Source of the DNA: Ornatilinea apprima
GTDB lineage: Bacteria > Chloroflexota > Anaerolineae > Anaerolineales > Anaerolineaceae
Reading direction: 5' to 3'
Length of the DNA stretch: 64,000 nucleotides
NCBI RefSeq assembly: GCF_001306115.1
Contig: NZ_LGCL01000022.1
Span: forward strand, 1 to 64,000
Position 1 is the stretch's first letter. The number at the start of each line of letters is the position of its first letter. Made by a program: the position numbers and the translations under genes. Below are positions 43,183 through 51,355 of the stretch, piece by piece. The notes under the pieces are model-generated. The model made no database searches, was not told where the DNA came from, and saw only the letters and a program-made list of their open reading frames with translations.

Positions 43183-43767
43183 TTAAGCGTGTTTATGATA
43201 GATTATTTCAAAATCATGTGCAGTAGCATAAATATGCAGGCCAAGATGAGTATTGTGCAGGCTCTCGTCAATCAGTTTGCAAAATTTAGCCATTACCATG
43301 AGAGTTGCTAGTTCATGATTGTTTTTCAAAACCTGATTCGGTTTATCTAGATTCAAATCCGCTTTTTCTTGATTGTATTGTTTGAATAATTCTTGTATAG
43401 ATTCAAGCCCTTTTAGTGTTACATCTGGAAAATCGGGGGATTGCCAGTCAGAAAGCCAATCAAGATCACTATCATCCTCTGGTAATGCCTCATATCCAAA
43501 CAAATCAAAAAACCATCGGCTTGGATTAATATCGAAACCGTTCATTTCAAGGTAAATTGCTTTTAATTCAAATGTCTTGTTGCATTCGTATATAAACTTA
43601 TTAATGGCGTTTTGAATTTCACTCGGGGTATTTGTAAAGTTTGCGGTAATAAGCCCGTTGAATGTTTTATCTTTGCTGTTTTCCATCAATTTGCCAATGA
43701 ATTGACAGGCCTCATTTGGGTTTTGAATACGTTTATCTACTTCATTCCAGATTTCAATGTTCATCAT
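43183..43767 (-). CDS. Hypothetical protein in the AT-rich island
   Basis: A 194-residue acidic protein, not recognised. It is soluble, with helical C-terminal half (FKQYNQEKADLNLDK, then MVMAKFCKLIDESLHNTHLG) and a Trp/Asp-rich middle (DDSDLDWLSDWQSPDFPD). AAGGAG supports the tandem ATGs at 43764-43767. Base use is much more AT-rich than the chromosome around, as in the restriction genes next door, so it was probably acquired with them. The Trp/Asp patch resembles antitoxin or immunity proteins in general style only. Confidence 0.5.
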   Translation of the reverse strand: MMNIEIWNEVDKRIQNPNEACQFIGKLMENSKDKTFNGLITANFTNTPSEIQNAINKFIYECNKTFELKAIYLEMNGFDINPSRWFFDLFGYEALPEDDSDLDWLSDWQSPDFPDVTLKGLESIQELFKQYNQEKADLNLDKPNQVLKNNHELATLMVMAKFCKLIDESLHNTHLGLHIYATAHDFEIIYHKHA

Positions 43768-43805
43768 TCCTGCTCCTTGAAATGGTGTGGTTTAGAATAA
43801 AAGAA

Positions 43806-43858
43806 AGAAACCCACCAGTGGATTGTAGTTCTGGAAGCCGGGTCGTCTGGTGGAGGAG
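43806..43858. repeat. Partial copy of the 233-bp repeat end
   Basis: The stretch AACCCACCAGTGGATTGTAG, followed by GGAAGCCGGGTCGTCTGG, repeats the segment at about 42466-42512 in direct orientation. It marks the left side of the restriction island. Confidence 0.6.
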
Positions 43859-43977
43859 AAAGAATTTGAGCTAGATCACCACAAGGGCTGCAAAATTCGT
43901 CAGTATTAATGTAAGAGTGTTTAGGTCTCTCAATTGACCAAAAAAGGTTTATTAAACTATCAATTCAGCCGTAATAA

Positions 43978-44460
43978 TTATTCGAAAATTTCTAGAATTT
44001 CCCAATGCCCTTGCCACTGACATAATCGGTTTTCATGAATCGCGTGGTGTGTTGAATCTGGATTGCCAGGTCTGATGCCGCCGTGCCTGCCCAAATAATC
44101 TTGATGCGCCTTGAATATATCATCTTTGATCCACCAATCTGGCACAATCCAAAAACGAGGATGTTCATCGTAACTGCCTAGATCAACAAATGCCCAAAAA
44201 TTCAATTCATCGGACTTGGGCGACATCAACTTACTACCAACAATACTGGAATGCCAGGTTTTTCCACCCCGCTTGGTCTTCACCTGAATGTATACTGTAC
44301 GGCTTTCGTCACTATTGCAAGCAATTATGTCAATTGTTGGCATATTACCTGCAAATGGAACAGCAAAAGCCCCACGCTTGTTCAATTCGGCGACAATAAA
44401 ATACTCACCCGCTCGTCCGACTTGTTGATTACTTGCTCCTCGTGATTTTTTCTCGGCCAT
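43978..44460 (-). CDS. PD-(D/E)XK nuclease-like protein
   Basis: A 160-residue protein with a compact nuclease-like pattern: an N-terminal Glu in GRAGEYFIVAELNKRGAF, then PTIDIIACNSD and VYIQVKTKRGG, i.e. the E...D...QxK arrangement of PD-(D/E)XK enzymes. Layouts of this kind occur in Holliday-resolvase-like and Mrr-like proteins and in accessory proteins of restriction loci. The C-terminal half is unusual (FWIVPDWWIKDD). It lies downstream of, and in line with, the MvaI/BcnI-type restriction pair. A second restriction activity, a nicking repair enzyme or an inactive relative are all possible. Confidence 0.6.
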   Translation of the reverse strand: MAEKKSRGASNQQVGRAGEYFIVAELNKRGAFAVPFAGNMPTIDIIACNSDESRTVYIQVKTKRGGKTWHSSIVGSKLMSPKSDELNFWAFVDLGSYDEHPRFWIVPDWWIKDDIFKAHQDYLGRHGGIRPGNPDSTHHAIHENRLCQWQGHWEILEIFE

Positions 44461-44553
44461 ATTGCATCACCATAAATATGCAAAAACAATCCTTTAGAGG
44501 TTTACGTTAACCTTTTTTAGACGAGGATATCCAATGTTGATACGACTATTGCA

Positions 44554-45339
44554 TTAAACTACTTCTTGTATTTCTGAGTACAACATTGGTAGTGCATTTT
44601 GTCGTAACCTGAATTTTGTACCGTGATTATGACCTGTGCGAGCATCAAAATCTACAAGTACATTTCCTTCAACAATAGCTTTGACAAAGTTTTCAACACT
44701 AAAACCGCGCAGAATTAATATTCGATTGTAGTAAAAAAATTCCTCGTCACCATTCTTCATAACTTCGGCTTGAACATAAAATGTATTTAAAAGTTTTGTG
44801 CCTGCTTTATGATATAAGTCATCAAACCCCCAATATGGTTGTGGGGTTAATTCGTCCAAACCGGCACGACTATCAACCCATGCTAACCATTCGGTGTGAC
44901 GAGGGTCAACTTTGCTTGCGTCAAAGGAAATTAATACTTTTCGGCTGGTTTTGTCTATCTCTACCATGAACCCCCTATCGCTCCGGTCCAGTCCATGGAT
45001 TGTCTGACGAAAGCTCATTTCGTTCACTGGATATTTTGTGCCCGCAAGTTCGTGTTTCCAACCATAATTTGGTAGAAGTATATTTGGCACAAATTTTAAG
45101 GCTCTCGGCGATGGTTCCATATGGAATAGTGTAGTCAAAGCACTTGTGTTTGCTCTCTGACACTTTAATTCCCATTCAGCAGCGTTTGGAATAGGTAAAT
45201 TGTTTTCTTGAATCCCAAGTAAGTCTTCAAGCGTGTTGCCAATTCCTCCAGAATTACCCGGGCGAGCATTTGGTATCCATCGGCGATTTTTGATTTCTTT
45301 TAATGCGGCAATGAGCGATTCTTTGGTATAGGTTTTCAT
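44554..45339 (-). CDS. Type II restriction endonuclease, MvaI/BcnI family
   Basis: A 261-residue enzyme. The MvaI/BcnI family motifs are visible: GNTLEDLLGIQENNLPIP near residues 34-51 and the catalytic WELKCQR just after, an ExK-type metal site; YGWKHELAGTKYP follows. MvaI and BcnI are monomeric, cut CCWGG and CCSGG respectively, and nick one strand at a time. The exact target here cannot be read from sequence. The ATG at 45339 overlaps the methyltransferase stop as ATGA, so translation of the nuclease depends on that of the methyltransferase, a sensible safeguard. Confidence 0.85.
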   Translation of the reverse strand: MKTYTKESLIAALKEIKNRRWIPNARPGNSGGIGNTLEDLLGIQENNLPIPNAAEWELKCQRANTSALTTLFHMEPSPRALKFVPNILLPNYGWKHELAGTKYPVNEMSFRQTIHGLDRSDRGFMVEIDKTSRKVLISFDASKVDPRHTEWLAWVDSRAGLDELTPQPYWGFDDLYHKAGTKLLNTFYVQAEVMKNGDEEFFYYNRILILRGFSVENFVKAIVEGNVLVDFDARTGHNHGTKFRLRQNALPMLYSEIQEVV

Positions 45340-46268
45340 GTTTCGGGTGGTCTCCAAAAGTCTAGTAGGTATTCAAAAGTAGTACCCATAGTAATATAAT
45401 TGCTCGGATATCCAAAAATACCTATTTTATTAACGATATTTGTCCTATCCCAAATGATCGTATTGCGCAGCTCATAACCACGTTTGCGCAATTCGTTAAT
45501 GAGGGATACATGGATAGTAATACGCTCATTTTCCCACCACATATCGGGAACGTTGATTACACAATGCCCTTTAGGATGAAGCAGTGGTAATAATCCTTCA
45601 TAAATATCCCCCATTGCTTTTGTGTAATCTTCCAATGGCATAGTTCCTAAATCTCTTGGATCTTGGGAATATTGCTCTACTTTATGTAATTGTTCGTTGT
45701 TTCTCTCACGCCGTGATTTATTTTTTCGTTTTCTATTTAGTAAGTTCGCGTATGGTGGAGAAGTCCATATTAGGCTGACAGAACCCCGCTCTAAATAATT
45801 TGGTATATGTAGGGCATCATCTTGAATTGCAACTTGCTGAGCATGATTAAATAAATTATTGCTGGCTAAGCGCTTAACGCATAATTCAATGTAACTTTCT
45901 TGCAAATCGAAACCAATTGCATTACGGTTTAAGTCTTGGGCTGCAACAAGCGTAGTACCACTTCCCACAAATGGATCTAGAACTAATTCGCCTTCATGAG
46001 TAAAAAGGCTTATTACTTTTTTGGCTAAAGAGATTGGAAAAGTAGCAGGGTGTAAATTCTTATCTCTAATATCTCTACCTTCATAAAAAAATTGCCAAAC
46101 TCCAATTTGGCTTTTAAGCCATTCTTTTGCAGGCAAGCAATTTAAATTATTCGGAGCACAAGTGCATGTGCGTTTTGTTCCAATGTCTAACTTTGTACGG
46201 TAATTTTCGGCTGTTTCTCGAATTGAACGAGGTAATACAATTCCAGCAGGTTCATTATCAGTGGTCAT
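45336..46268 (-). CDS. Type II DNA methyltransferase (N4-cytosine or N6-adenine)
   Basis: A 310-residue amino-methyltransferase. Motif X-like HPATFPISLAKKVI is followed by motif I VLDPFVGSGTT (SAM binding) near residue 95, then the catalytic motif IV WTSPPYANL near 170. TSPPY is usual in N4-cytosine enzymes, which fits pairing with an MvaI/BcnI nuclease. It should protect host DNA at the nuclease's site. No good ribosome site directly precedes the ATG at 46268; a four-codon frame (ATG at 46277-46279) overlaps it. It is first in the island operon. Confidence 0.88.
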   Translation of the reverse strand: MTTDNEPAGIVLPRSIRETAENYRTKLDIGTKRTCTCAPNNLNCLPAKEWLKSQIGVWQFFYEGRDIRDKNLHPATFPISLAKKVISLFTHEGELVLDPFVGSGTTLVAAQDLNRNAIGFDLQESYIELCVKRLASNNLFNHAQQVAIQDDALHIPNYLERGSVSLIWTSPPYANLLNRKRKNKSRRERNNEQLHKVEQYSQDPRDLGTMPLEDYTKAMGDIYEGLLPLLHPKGHCVINVPDMWWENERITIHVSLINELRKRGYELRNTIIWDRTNIVNKIGIFGYPSNYITMGTTFEYLLDFWRPPET

Positions 46269-46395
46269 ATTAATTTCATTTTCTCCGGCTTTGATTTTAC
46301 TTTATATCGATGGATAGCAATACCGATTAATTATTTTAAAAGCAAACCTATGTGTATATGTTGCTGGTTACTTTGCATGGTGCATACTGATCAAC

Positions 46396-46401
46396 ATTAT
46401 A
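46396..46401 (-). promoter_or_regulatory. Candidate -10 for the restriction operon
   Basis: TATAAT on the minus strand in a strongly AT-rich stretch, about 128 bases before the methyltransferase ATG. The -35 is not clear. Confidence 0.4.
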
Positions 46402-46437
46402 TACTATAAAGAATAGTTTTTTCCGCGCGCCATTCTT

Positions 46438-46914
46438 CTACTCATTCCTATCGGTCAGCTCAAACTCGTCGATCAGGAAGCCGTTGTTGGTCTTCATGCC
46501 CTTCATGGTGTGGGTCACCAGCAGGGCGGCGGGCCAGTCTTCTTTATCGATGGCGTCGCGCAGGCGGATGGCTTCTTCGGCGATGCGCGCCCAGCGCGGA
46601 CCGCCCTGAAAGATTTTCTTAAACTTGCCCTGCCAGTTGCCTTCCGCAAAGAGCTGCTGCAGGTCTTCCAGGTTTAACCCGGTGCGCAGCATGAAGGGCG
46701 TCAGAATGCGCCGGGTCTGGGTTTCTTTTTTGATGTCGTGGTAAAGCTGCGCGGCCATGCGCTTGCGCGCGCCGTGAAAGAAAGAGGTTTTCAGGTGTGC
46801 TTTTTTGGCCAGCTCTTCGTGCGTGCTTTCATTCATCGCGCCGGCTTCGCGGTACAGGCAAAAGACCACTTTGCGGAAGAAGAACAGCGCCTGCTGGGGA
46901 TCATTCATCGTCAT
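46438..46914 (-). CDS. Hypothetical protein downstream of the glucosylglycerate operon
   Basis: A 158-residue soluble, largely helical, basic-to-acidic mixed protein. I recognise no family. The N-terminal HEELAKKAHLKTSFFHGARK looks like a helix-turn-helix-type helix pair, but this is not conclusive. GGAG lies seven bases before the ATG at 46914, and the gene follows the histidine phosphatase by 33 bases, so it is likely the last gene of that operon. Base use is like the chromosome, unlike the adjacent restriction island. Confidence 0.55.
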   Translation of the reverse strand: MTMNDPQQALFFFRKVVFCLYREAGAMNESTHEELAKKAHLKTSFFHGARKRMAAQLYHDIKKETQTRRILTPFMLRTGLNLEDLQQLFAEGNWQGKFKKIFQGGPRWARIAEEAIRLRDAIDKEDWPAALLVTHTMKGMKTNNGFLIDEFELTDRNE

Positions 46915-46947
46915 GTTTTGGCTCCATTGTGCGGTTAACTGTTTCGA

Positions 46948-47535
46948 TTATACCCCACCTGGCCGCGGGCGGTCTTCGCAGCCCATGGGCAGGCGCTCCA
47001 CCTGGGCGTTGGGCGGGATCAGCTCCCACACGCGCTGGATGGGATGGCCGCTGAGGCTGGCTTTGATGATCGCCAGCGACAGTCCGTGCGAGACGACGGC
47101 CACCTGCTGGTGGGGGTATTGCGCGCAGATGTCTCGCAGGGCGGCCAGCACGCGGGTTTGCACCTGGCCCACCGTTTCGCCGCCGGGGGGCGCCACCCCC
47201 AGCGGGTTGCGTTTTCGGCGCTGGAAGGCTTCTTCATAGTGGGTCTTGATCTCGGCGAAGTGCATGCCCTCCCACACGCCCTGGTGGATCTCGCGCAGGC
47301 GCGGGTCGGTTTGCACCGGCAGGCCCATCTGCGCGGCGATGATCTCGGCTGTGTGGCGGGCGCGCTGCAGGTCGGAGGCAACGATCGCGTCCAGCTTTAC
47401 CCCGGCGAGCTGGGCGGCGGCCGCGCGGGCCTGCTGCTCGCCGGTGGCGTTGAGGGGAATATCCGATTGGCCGGTGTAGCGACCTTGCAGGTTCCAGTCG
47501 GTTTGGCCGTGGCGAATGAGGTAGAGCACCGTCAC
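46948..47535 (-). CDS. gpgP: Histidine phosphatase, probable glucosyl-3-phosphoglycerate phosphatase
   Basis: A 195-residue phosphoglycerate-mutase-like phosphatase, with the phospho-histidine motif YLIRHGQTDWN at residues 5-15, SDLQRARHT, the acid-base region REIHQGVWEGM and VVSHGLSLAI. The GTG start overlaps the stop of the upstream glucosyl-3-phosphoglycerate synthase (GTGA), so the two are translationally coupled. In mycobacteria, the phosphatase that follows GpgS in the pathway (GpgP) is of this very superfamily. I therefore infer that this enzyme dephosphorylates glucosyl-3-phosphoglycerate to glucosylglycerate. The gene symbol is inferred from context. Confidence 0.75.
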   Translation of the reverse strand: MTVLYLIRHGQTDWNLQGRYTGQSDIPLNATGEQQARAAAAQLAGVKLDAIVASDLQRARHTAEIIAAQMGLPVQTDPRLREIHQGVWEGMHFAEIKTHYEEAFQRRKRNPLGVAPPGGETVGQVQTRVLAALRDICAQYPHQQVAVVSHGLSLAIIKASLSGHPIQRVWELIPPNAQVERLPMGCEDRPRPGGV

Positions 47536-49379
47536 GCGCCCGCCGTTTCGTCCAGGCCGCGCTGCTGGCGGTATTCGGGCAGCTCAATCATCAGCGGGCG
47601 GAAGCGCTCGGCAATCTCGTCCACCTCCAGGTAGAAGTAGTCCGGTTCGTAGTGCATGGTCTTCATGGTGCGGTTGATGTTCTTCACCAGCTCGGTGCCG
47701 AAGCGTTTTTCCAGCTTGTGGATGACGGTCTGGATGATGGCGAACGACATTTTGCTCAGCTTATCGAGCGGCTGGTTGGTGTGCACGCGCTCTTCCAAAT
47801 CCACCTGGGCGATGGCGTCCAGGCCAAACTGCTCAAACACGTCGATCAGCAGGCTGATCTCCACCCCGTAGCCGGAGGTGAACTGCACGCGCTCCAGCAC
47901 TTCGCGCCGCCCGCCGTATTCCCCGGCCAGGGGTTGGATGATGCCGCTGAGCTGCGGGTAAAAGAGGTTGATCAGCGGCCGGGCGGTCAGCTCGGTAACG
48001 CGCCCGCCGCGCCCTGGGTGAAGCTGGCCGTCTTCGCCGCGCAAGGGGCGGCGGTAAAAACCTTTCACAAATTTCCAGCGCGGGCTGTGCAGCAGCGGCC
48101 CGATGAGGCCGTACACAAAGCGCGGGTGAAAGTTGACGATGTCGGTGTCCACCCACAGCAGAATATCGCCGCTGGTAACGTAGAGGCTCTTCCACAGCGC
48201 CTCGCCTTTGCCGCGCCGCGCGCCGTACTGCGGCAGGATCTGCTGGTGAATGTAGACCGGTACACCCAGGCCGGCGGCGATTTCGCGCGTGCGGTCTTCC
48301 GAGTCTGAGTCGATCAGCACCAGCTCATCCAGCAGGGGCACGTCTTGCATCAGATTCTTTTGAATGCAGGTGATGACGTTGCCGACGGTTTTTTCTTCAT
48401 TCAGGGCAGGCAGCGCCACACTGATGGTGAGGCCGCGCTCTTGTTTGAGCGCCAGCAGCTTTTCCAGGTTCTCAAATTCGGTGGCCGAAAAGGTGTTCTC
48501 GGCAAACCAGCGGTCCACCAGAATGGAAATGGCCTTGCTGCTGAACTCCTGGCCGGCCGAGGTGGGAGAGAAATATTTGGTCTTAATCGCCACCACCGGG
48601 GAAGACGATTGGTTGAACAGCAGGTCGGTCATTTGACCGAAGGAAGAGGTTAAATCGGTGGGGCTGGCCATGGTGCCCAGCACGGTCAGGTCAAAATGGT
48701 TGGAGGCCTCCAGCGCGCTGTGGTATTCGTCTTCGGCCACCACCAACTGCTGGTGAATGAAGGGGAAGGTTTCCAGCAGCTGCTCCATGCCCGAAAGCTG
48801 CTCATCCAGCTCGCTGCCCTCGCTGGTGCGCTTGATGCGCATGGAGGTGATGTCCATCGGGTGGCTTTTCATCAGGTCCAGGCACAGGCGCAGGGCTTTT
48901 TCGGCGTGTGGGCCGCCGCGGTTAAGCACCAGAACATGCTCCAGGGCTTCGGGCAGCGGGCCGCGCAGTACGGCAATGTCGCAGGGCGGGCGCGAGAGCA
49001 GCTCGGTGGCGGTTACCCGCAGGCTGTCCAGATGCTCCGGCCAGTTTAGAATCAACAGGTGAATGGTGGGTTCCTGGCGGATGATCTCGCACAGGTCTTC
49101 CCAGGGCTGCTCGCTCACCCGCACGCGCGAGCGGGCGCGGATGTTGACGCGGTCGGTGGTTTCGTTGATCAGTTTGCGCAGGTCTTCGGCGGTTTTGGCC
49201 CCGGCGCTGATCTGCTCGGGGTCTTGCATGGGGATGAGACCAACCAGCATCACCGGCAGGTCGGGGGCCAGCCAGCTTGCCAGGCGCAGCAGCGAGGCGT
49301 TGTCTCCGCCGGGCAAAATGGGGATCAGCACCTGCGGGCGGGGCAGGTTCTCGGTGGGGGTGGTGTCTGATTCATTCAT
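47532..49379 (-). CDS. gpgS: Glucosyl-3-phosphoglycerate synthase with N-terminal universal-stress-like domains
   Basis: A 615-residue protein. The C-terminal half (about 318-600) is a GT-A enzyme of the GT81 type: VALPALNEEKTVGNVI, VLIDSDSEDRT, the GEALWKSLYVTSGDILLW and WVDTDIVNFHPRF metal motif, and the GEYGGRREVLERVQF and SGYGVEISLLID blocks. It should make glucosyl-3-phosphoglycerate from NDP-glucose and 3-phosphoglycerate. The N-terminal ~300 residues look like two Usp-like domains (VLIPILPGGDNASLLRLA and later DLTVLGTMASP, SSPVVAIKTK), not found on GpgS enzymes I know. The ATG at 49379 follows GAGGTACCCC and overlaps the upstream gene by eight bases. Confidence 0.88.
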   Translation of the reverse strand: MNESDTTPTENLPRPQVLIPILPGGDNASLLRLASWLAPDLPVMLVGLIPMQDPEQISAGAKTAEDLRKLINETTDRVNIRARSRVRVSEQPWEDLCEIIRQEPTIHLLILNWPEHLDSLRVTATELLSRPPCDIAVLRGPLPEALEHVLVLNRGGPHAEKALRLCLDLMKSHPMDITSMRIKRTSEGSELDEQLSGMEQLLETFPFIHQQLVVAEDEYHSALEASNHFDLTVLGTMASPTDLTSSFGQMTDLLFNQSSSPVVAIKTKYFSPTSAGQEFSSKAISILVDRWFAENTFSATEFENLEKLLALKQERGLTISVALPALNEEKTVGNVITCIQKNLMQDVPLLDELVLIDSDSEDRTREIAAGLGVPVYIHQQILPQYGARRGKGEALWKSLYVTSGDILLWVDTDIVNFHPRFVYGLIGPLLHSPRWKFVKGFYRRPLRGEDGQLHPGRGGRVTELTARPLINLFYPQLSGIIQPLAGEYGGRREVLERVQFTSGYGVEISLLIDVFEQFGLDAIAQVDLEERVHTNQPLDKLSKMSFAIIQTVIHKLEKRFGTELVKNINRTMKTMHYEPDYFYLEVDEIAERFRPLMIELPEYRQQRGLDETAGA

Positions 49380-50634
49380 GGGGTACCTCCGATAACAAAG
49401 GCAGAATGCGCGCGCGGTAGATGCCTTCCCAGGTGTAGGTCTGTCGCACGCGCGCGCGATGGCGCAGGGCGGGCACGCGCGCCAATTGGCCTGCCATCAG
49501 CGCGGCCACTTCTGCCGGTGGTTGGTTAAGCTGAAAGTAGGTTGCGTTTTCAGCGGCAATTTCGCGGAAGGGCAGAATGTCCGAGCAGAAGATTGGCATG
49601 CCTTCCAGCCCGGCTTCCAGAATCGGAATGCCAAAGCCTTCTTCGTGGCTGGGCATGAAGAGCGCGTCGGCCACGCGGTAAAAGTCGTAAATCACTTCGT
49701 TGGGCAAAAAATCATTCTCGATTTCGGCCATCAGGTACGCGCCGCCCCCCGCGCCGGGTTGGGGGCGCAGTCCCAGGCCGTCGCGCAGGCGCACCAGTTC
49801 TTCAAAGTACTGCTGGTTGGCCGGGTTGTGCGCTCCGGGGGGGCCGGTGATCACCAGGGCGGCCTGGGGAAACTGCTCTTTCAGGGCGGCCAGGCTTTCA
49901 ATAGCCAGCTCGATGTTTTTGCGGCGGGTGATGCGCACCGGCAGCAGCAGAATGGGCCAGGCTTCCAGCAGGCGGCTTTTCTGGATGAACCCGGCGGTGA
50001 AGGGGTGCAGCTTGTAAAACTGGGCGGCTTCCAGGCCGGAGGGCACCACCGCGATTTGCTCCGGCGGCAGGCCCATGAGGCCGGATAGTTCTTCGCGCCG
50101 GAACTGCGAGACGACCACATGCCGGCGGTTGGTCTCCGGCCAGTCTTCGGCGATCAGGTTCCACGGCCAGCCGGGGTGCAGCTCGGCGCGGTAGCGCGGC
50201 GCGCACCAGGCCAGGTCGTGGTGCCAGAGGACCAGGCGTTGGGCGGGATTTTCGGCGGCGTACTGGCGCAGGGCGGCGGTGGCCGCCAGGTTTTTATGCA
50301 GCGAGCACAGATTGTGGGCGATGATCACATCAAAGGGAGCCAGGTGCTGGCGCAAGTCCTGCAGAATCTCGGCCTGCAGGCCGTTAAAATCCGCGGGCAG
50401 CTTGCCCTTGTTCAGGCTTTTCTTGGCGCGCAGCACGCGCGGGTGGGCGGAATCGAGCAGCGGGATTTCTTGCCAGGCCACGCGCTCATCGAACGGCGCT
50501 CCGCGCCCGGCGAAAATGGTAACCTGGTGGCCGTCGGCGGCCATCAGACGGGCGTGCTGGCCCATCACACTCTCCACGCCACCGATGATGGGCGGAGCCG
50601 CGTAGTGAATCAGCGCGATCTTGAGTTGTTTCAT
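49372..50634 (-). CDS. GT4-family glycosyltransferase
   Basis: A 420-residue GT-B enzyme. It has the N-terminal donor/acceptor loop IIGGVESVMGQHARLMAADG, the middle VVPSGLEAAQFY, and the C-terminal EX7E site PSHEEGFGIPILEAG with GMPIFCSD. Given that it is first in an operon with gpgS and a phosphatase, it may add a second sugar, for example mannose, to glucosyl(-3-phospho)glycerate, as in mannosylglucosylglycerate synthesis known from Petrotoga; this is inference. The start at 50634 is supported by AAAGGTCAGGT. It overlaps gpgS by eight bases. Confidence 0.8.
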   Translation of the reverse strand: MKQLKIALIHYAAPPIIGGVESVMGQHARLMAADGHQVTIFAGRGAPFDERVAWQEIPLLDSAHPRVLRAKKSLNKGKLPADFNGLQAEILQDLRQHLAPFDVIIAHNLCSLHKNLAATAALRQYAAENPAQRLVLWHHDLAWCAPRYRAELHPGWPWNLIAEDWPETNRRHVVVSQFRREELSGLMGLPPEQIAVVPSGLEAAQFYKLHPFTAGFIQKSRLLEAWPILLLPVRITRRKNIELAIESLAALKEQFPQAALVITGPPGAHNPANQQYFEELVRLRDGLGLRPQPGAGGGAYLMAEIENDFLPNEVIYDFYRVADALFMPSHEEGFGIPILEAGLEGMPIFCSDILPFREIAAENATYFQLNQPPAEVAALMAGQLARVPALRHRARVRQTYTWEGIYRARILPLLSEVPHE

Positions 50635-51355
50635 ACCTGACCTTTTCAATACACACAAGCGAATCAATCTGCGAAAAGCGACGAGCGTTGCCCCCTGAAG
50701 CAATCTCTGATTCGATTATACAAAAAAGATGATACCGGCAAAAGAATGACAGCCAACAGGATGAGCGCATCATGGATTTTTGTTTACAAATCTTGCGCCC
50801 ATTTGCCACATTTTACGGGTTCCCTCACCCTGCCCTCCCCCGGCAGCCAGGAAACAGGATCACCCAGGCACTTTGCCGGGGGAGGAAAAGAATTCTGTAA
50901 AAGTGAGGGGCTGAAAGCCCTTCACTTTTGCGAAATCTTCACCCCTCCCCGTTCATGAACAGAATCTTCCGAGCTGTTTGCCAGCGGGGAGGGGCAGGGG
51001 GTGGGGCCAAAGCTCAAAAATGACATACGGCGAAGTAGTTCGGTTTTCTTTAATTTTTTTGAAAGTCTGGCATCGGGTACGTTCACCCTCATGCCAGCCA
51101 ACAGGCAGACCAGGCAGCCTGCCGCGCTCTCGCTAAACGGGGTGCAGTGTCGGTTACCGTTCAGCGCGCGGTATGTTATTTATAATATAGAATTAAGAAA
51201 CCTGTCAAACTAAAAATTGGACAAAAGTGAGTAGTTTTCTGGGGTGAAGCGGGGTATATTTATCGTGATGAAATTCACAAATATTTGGCGGTACAATCAT
51301 TGGGCGCGTCAGTCCAATGGATTGACCGGCAGCGATACTGGTTGTGGAGCGTGGA
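50635..51355. other. Large gap with nested inverted repeats
   Basis: No gene is supported. Three inverted repeats are nested: CCTCCCCCGGCA (50834-50845) with its complement (50874-50885); a 14-bp hairpin AAAAGTGAGGGGCT (50899-50912) with AGCCCTTCACTTTT (50916-50929); and CCCCTCCCC near 50942-50950 with GGGGAGGGG near 50984-50993. The right part has a TATAAT at 51181-51186, possibly the promoter for sufC. The nest looks like a decayed element or structured RNA. Confidence 0.6.
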
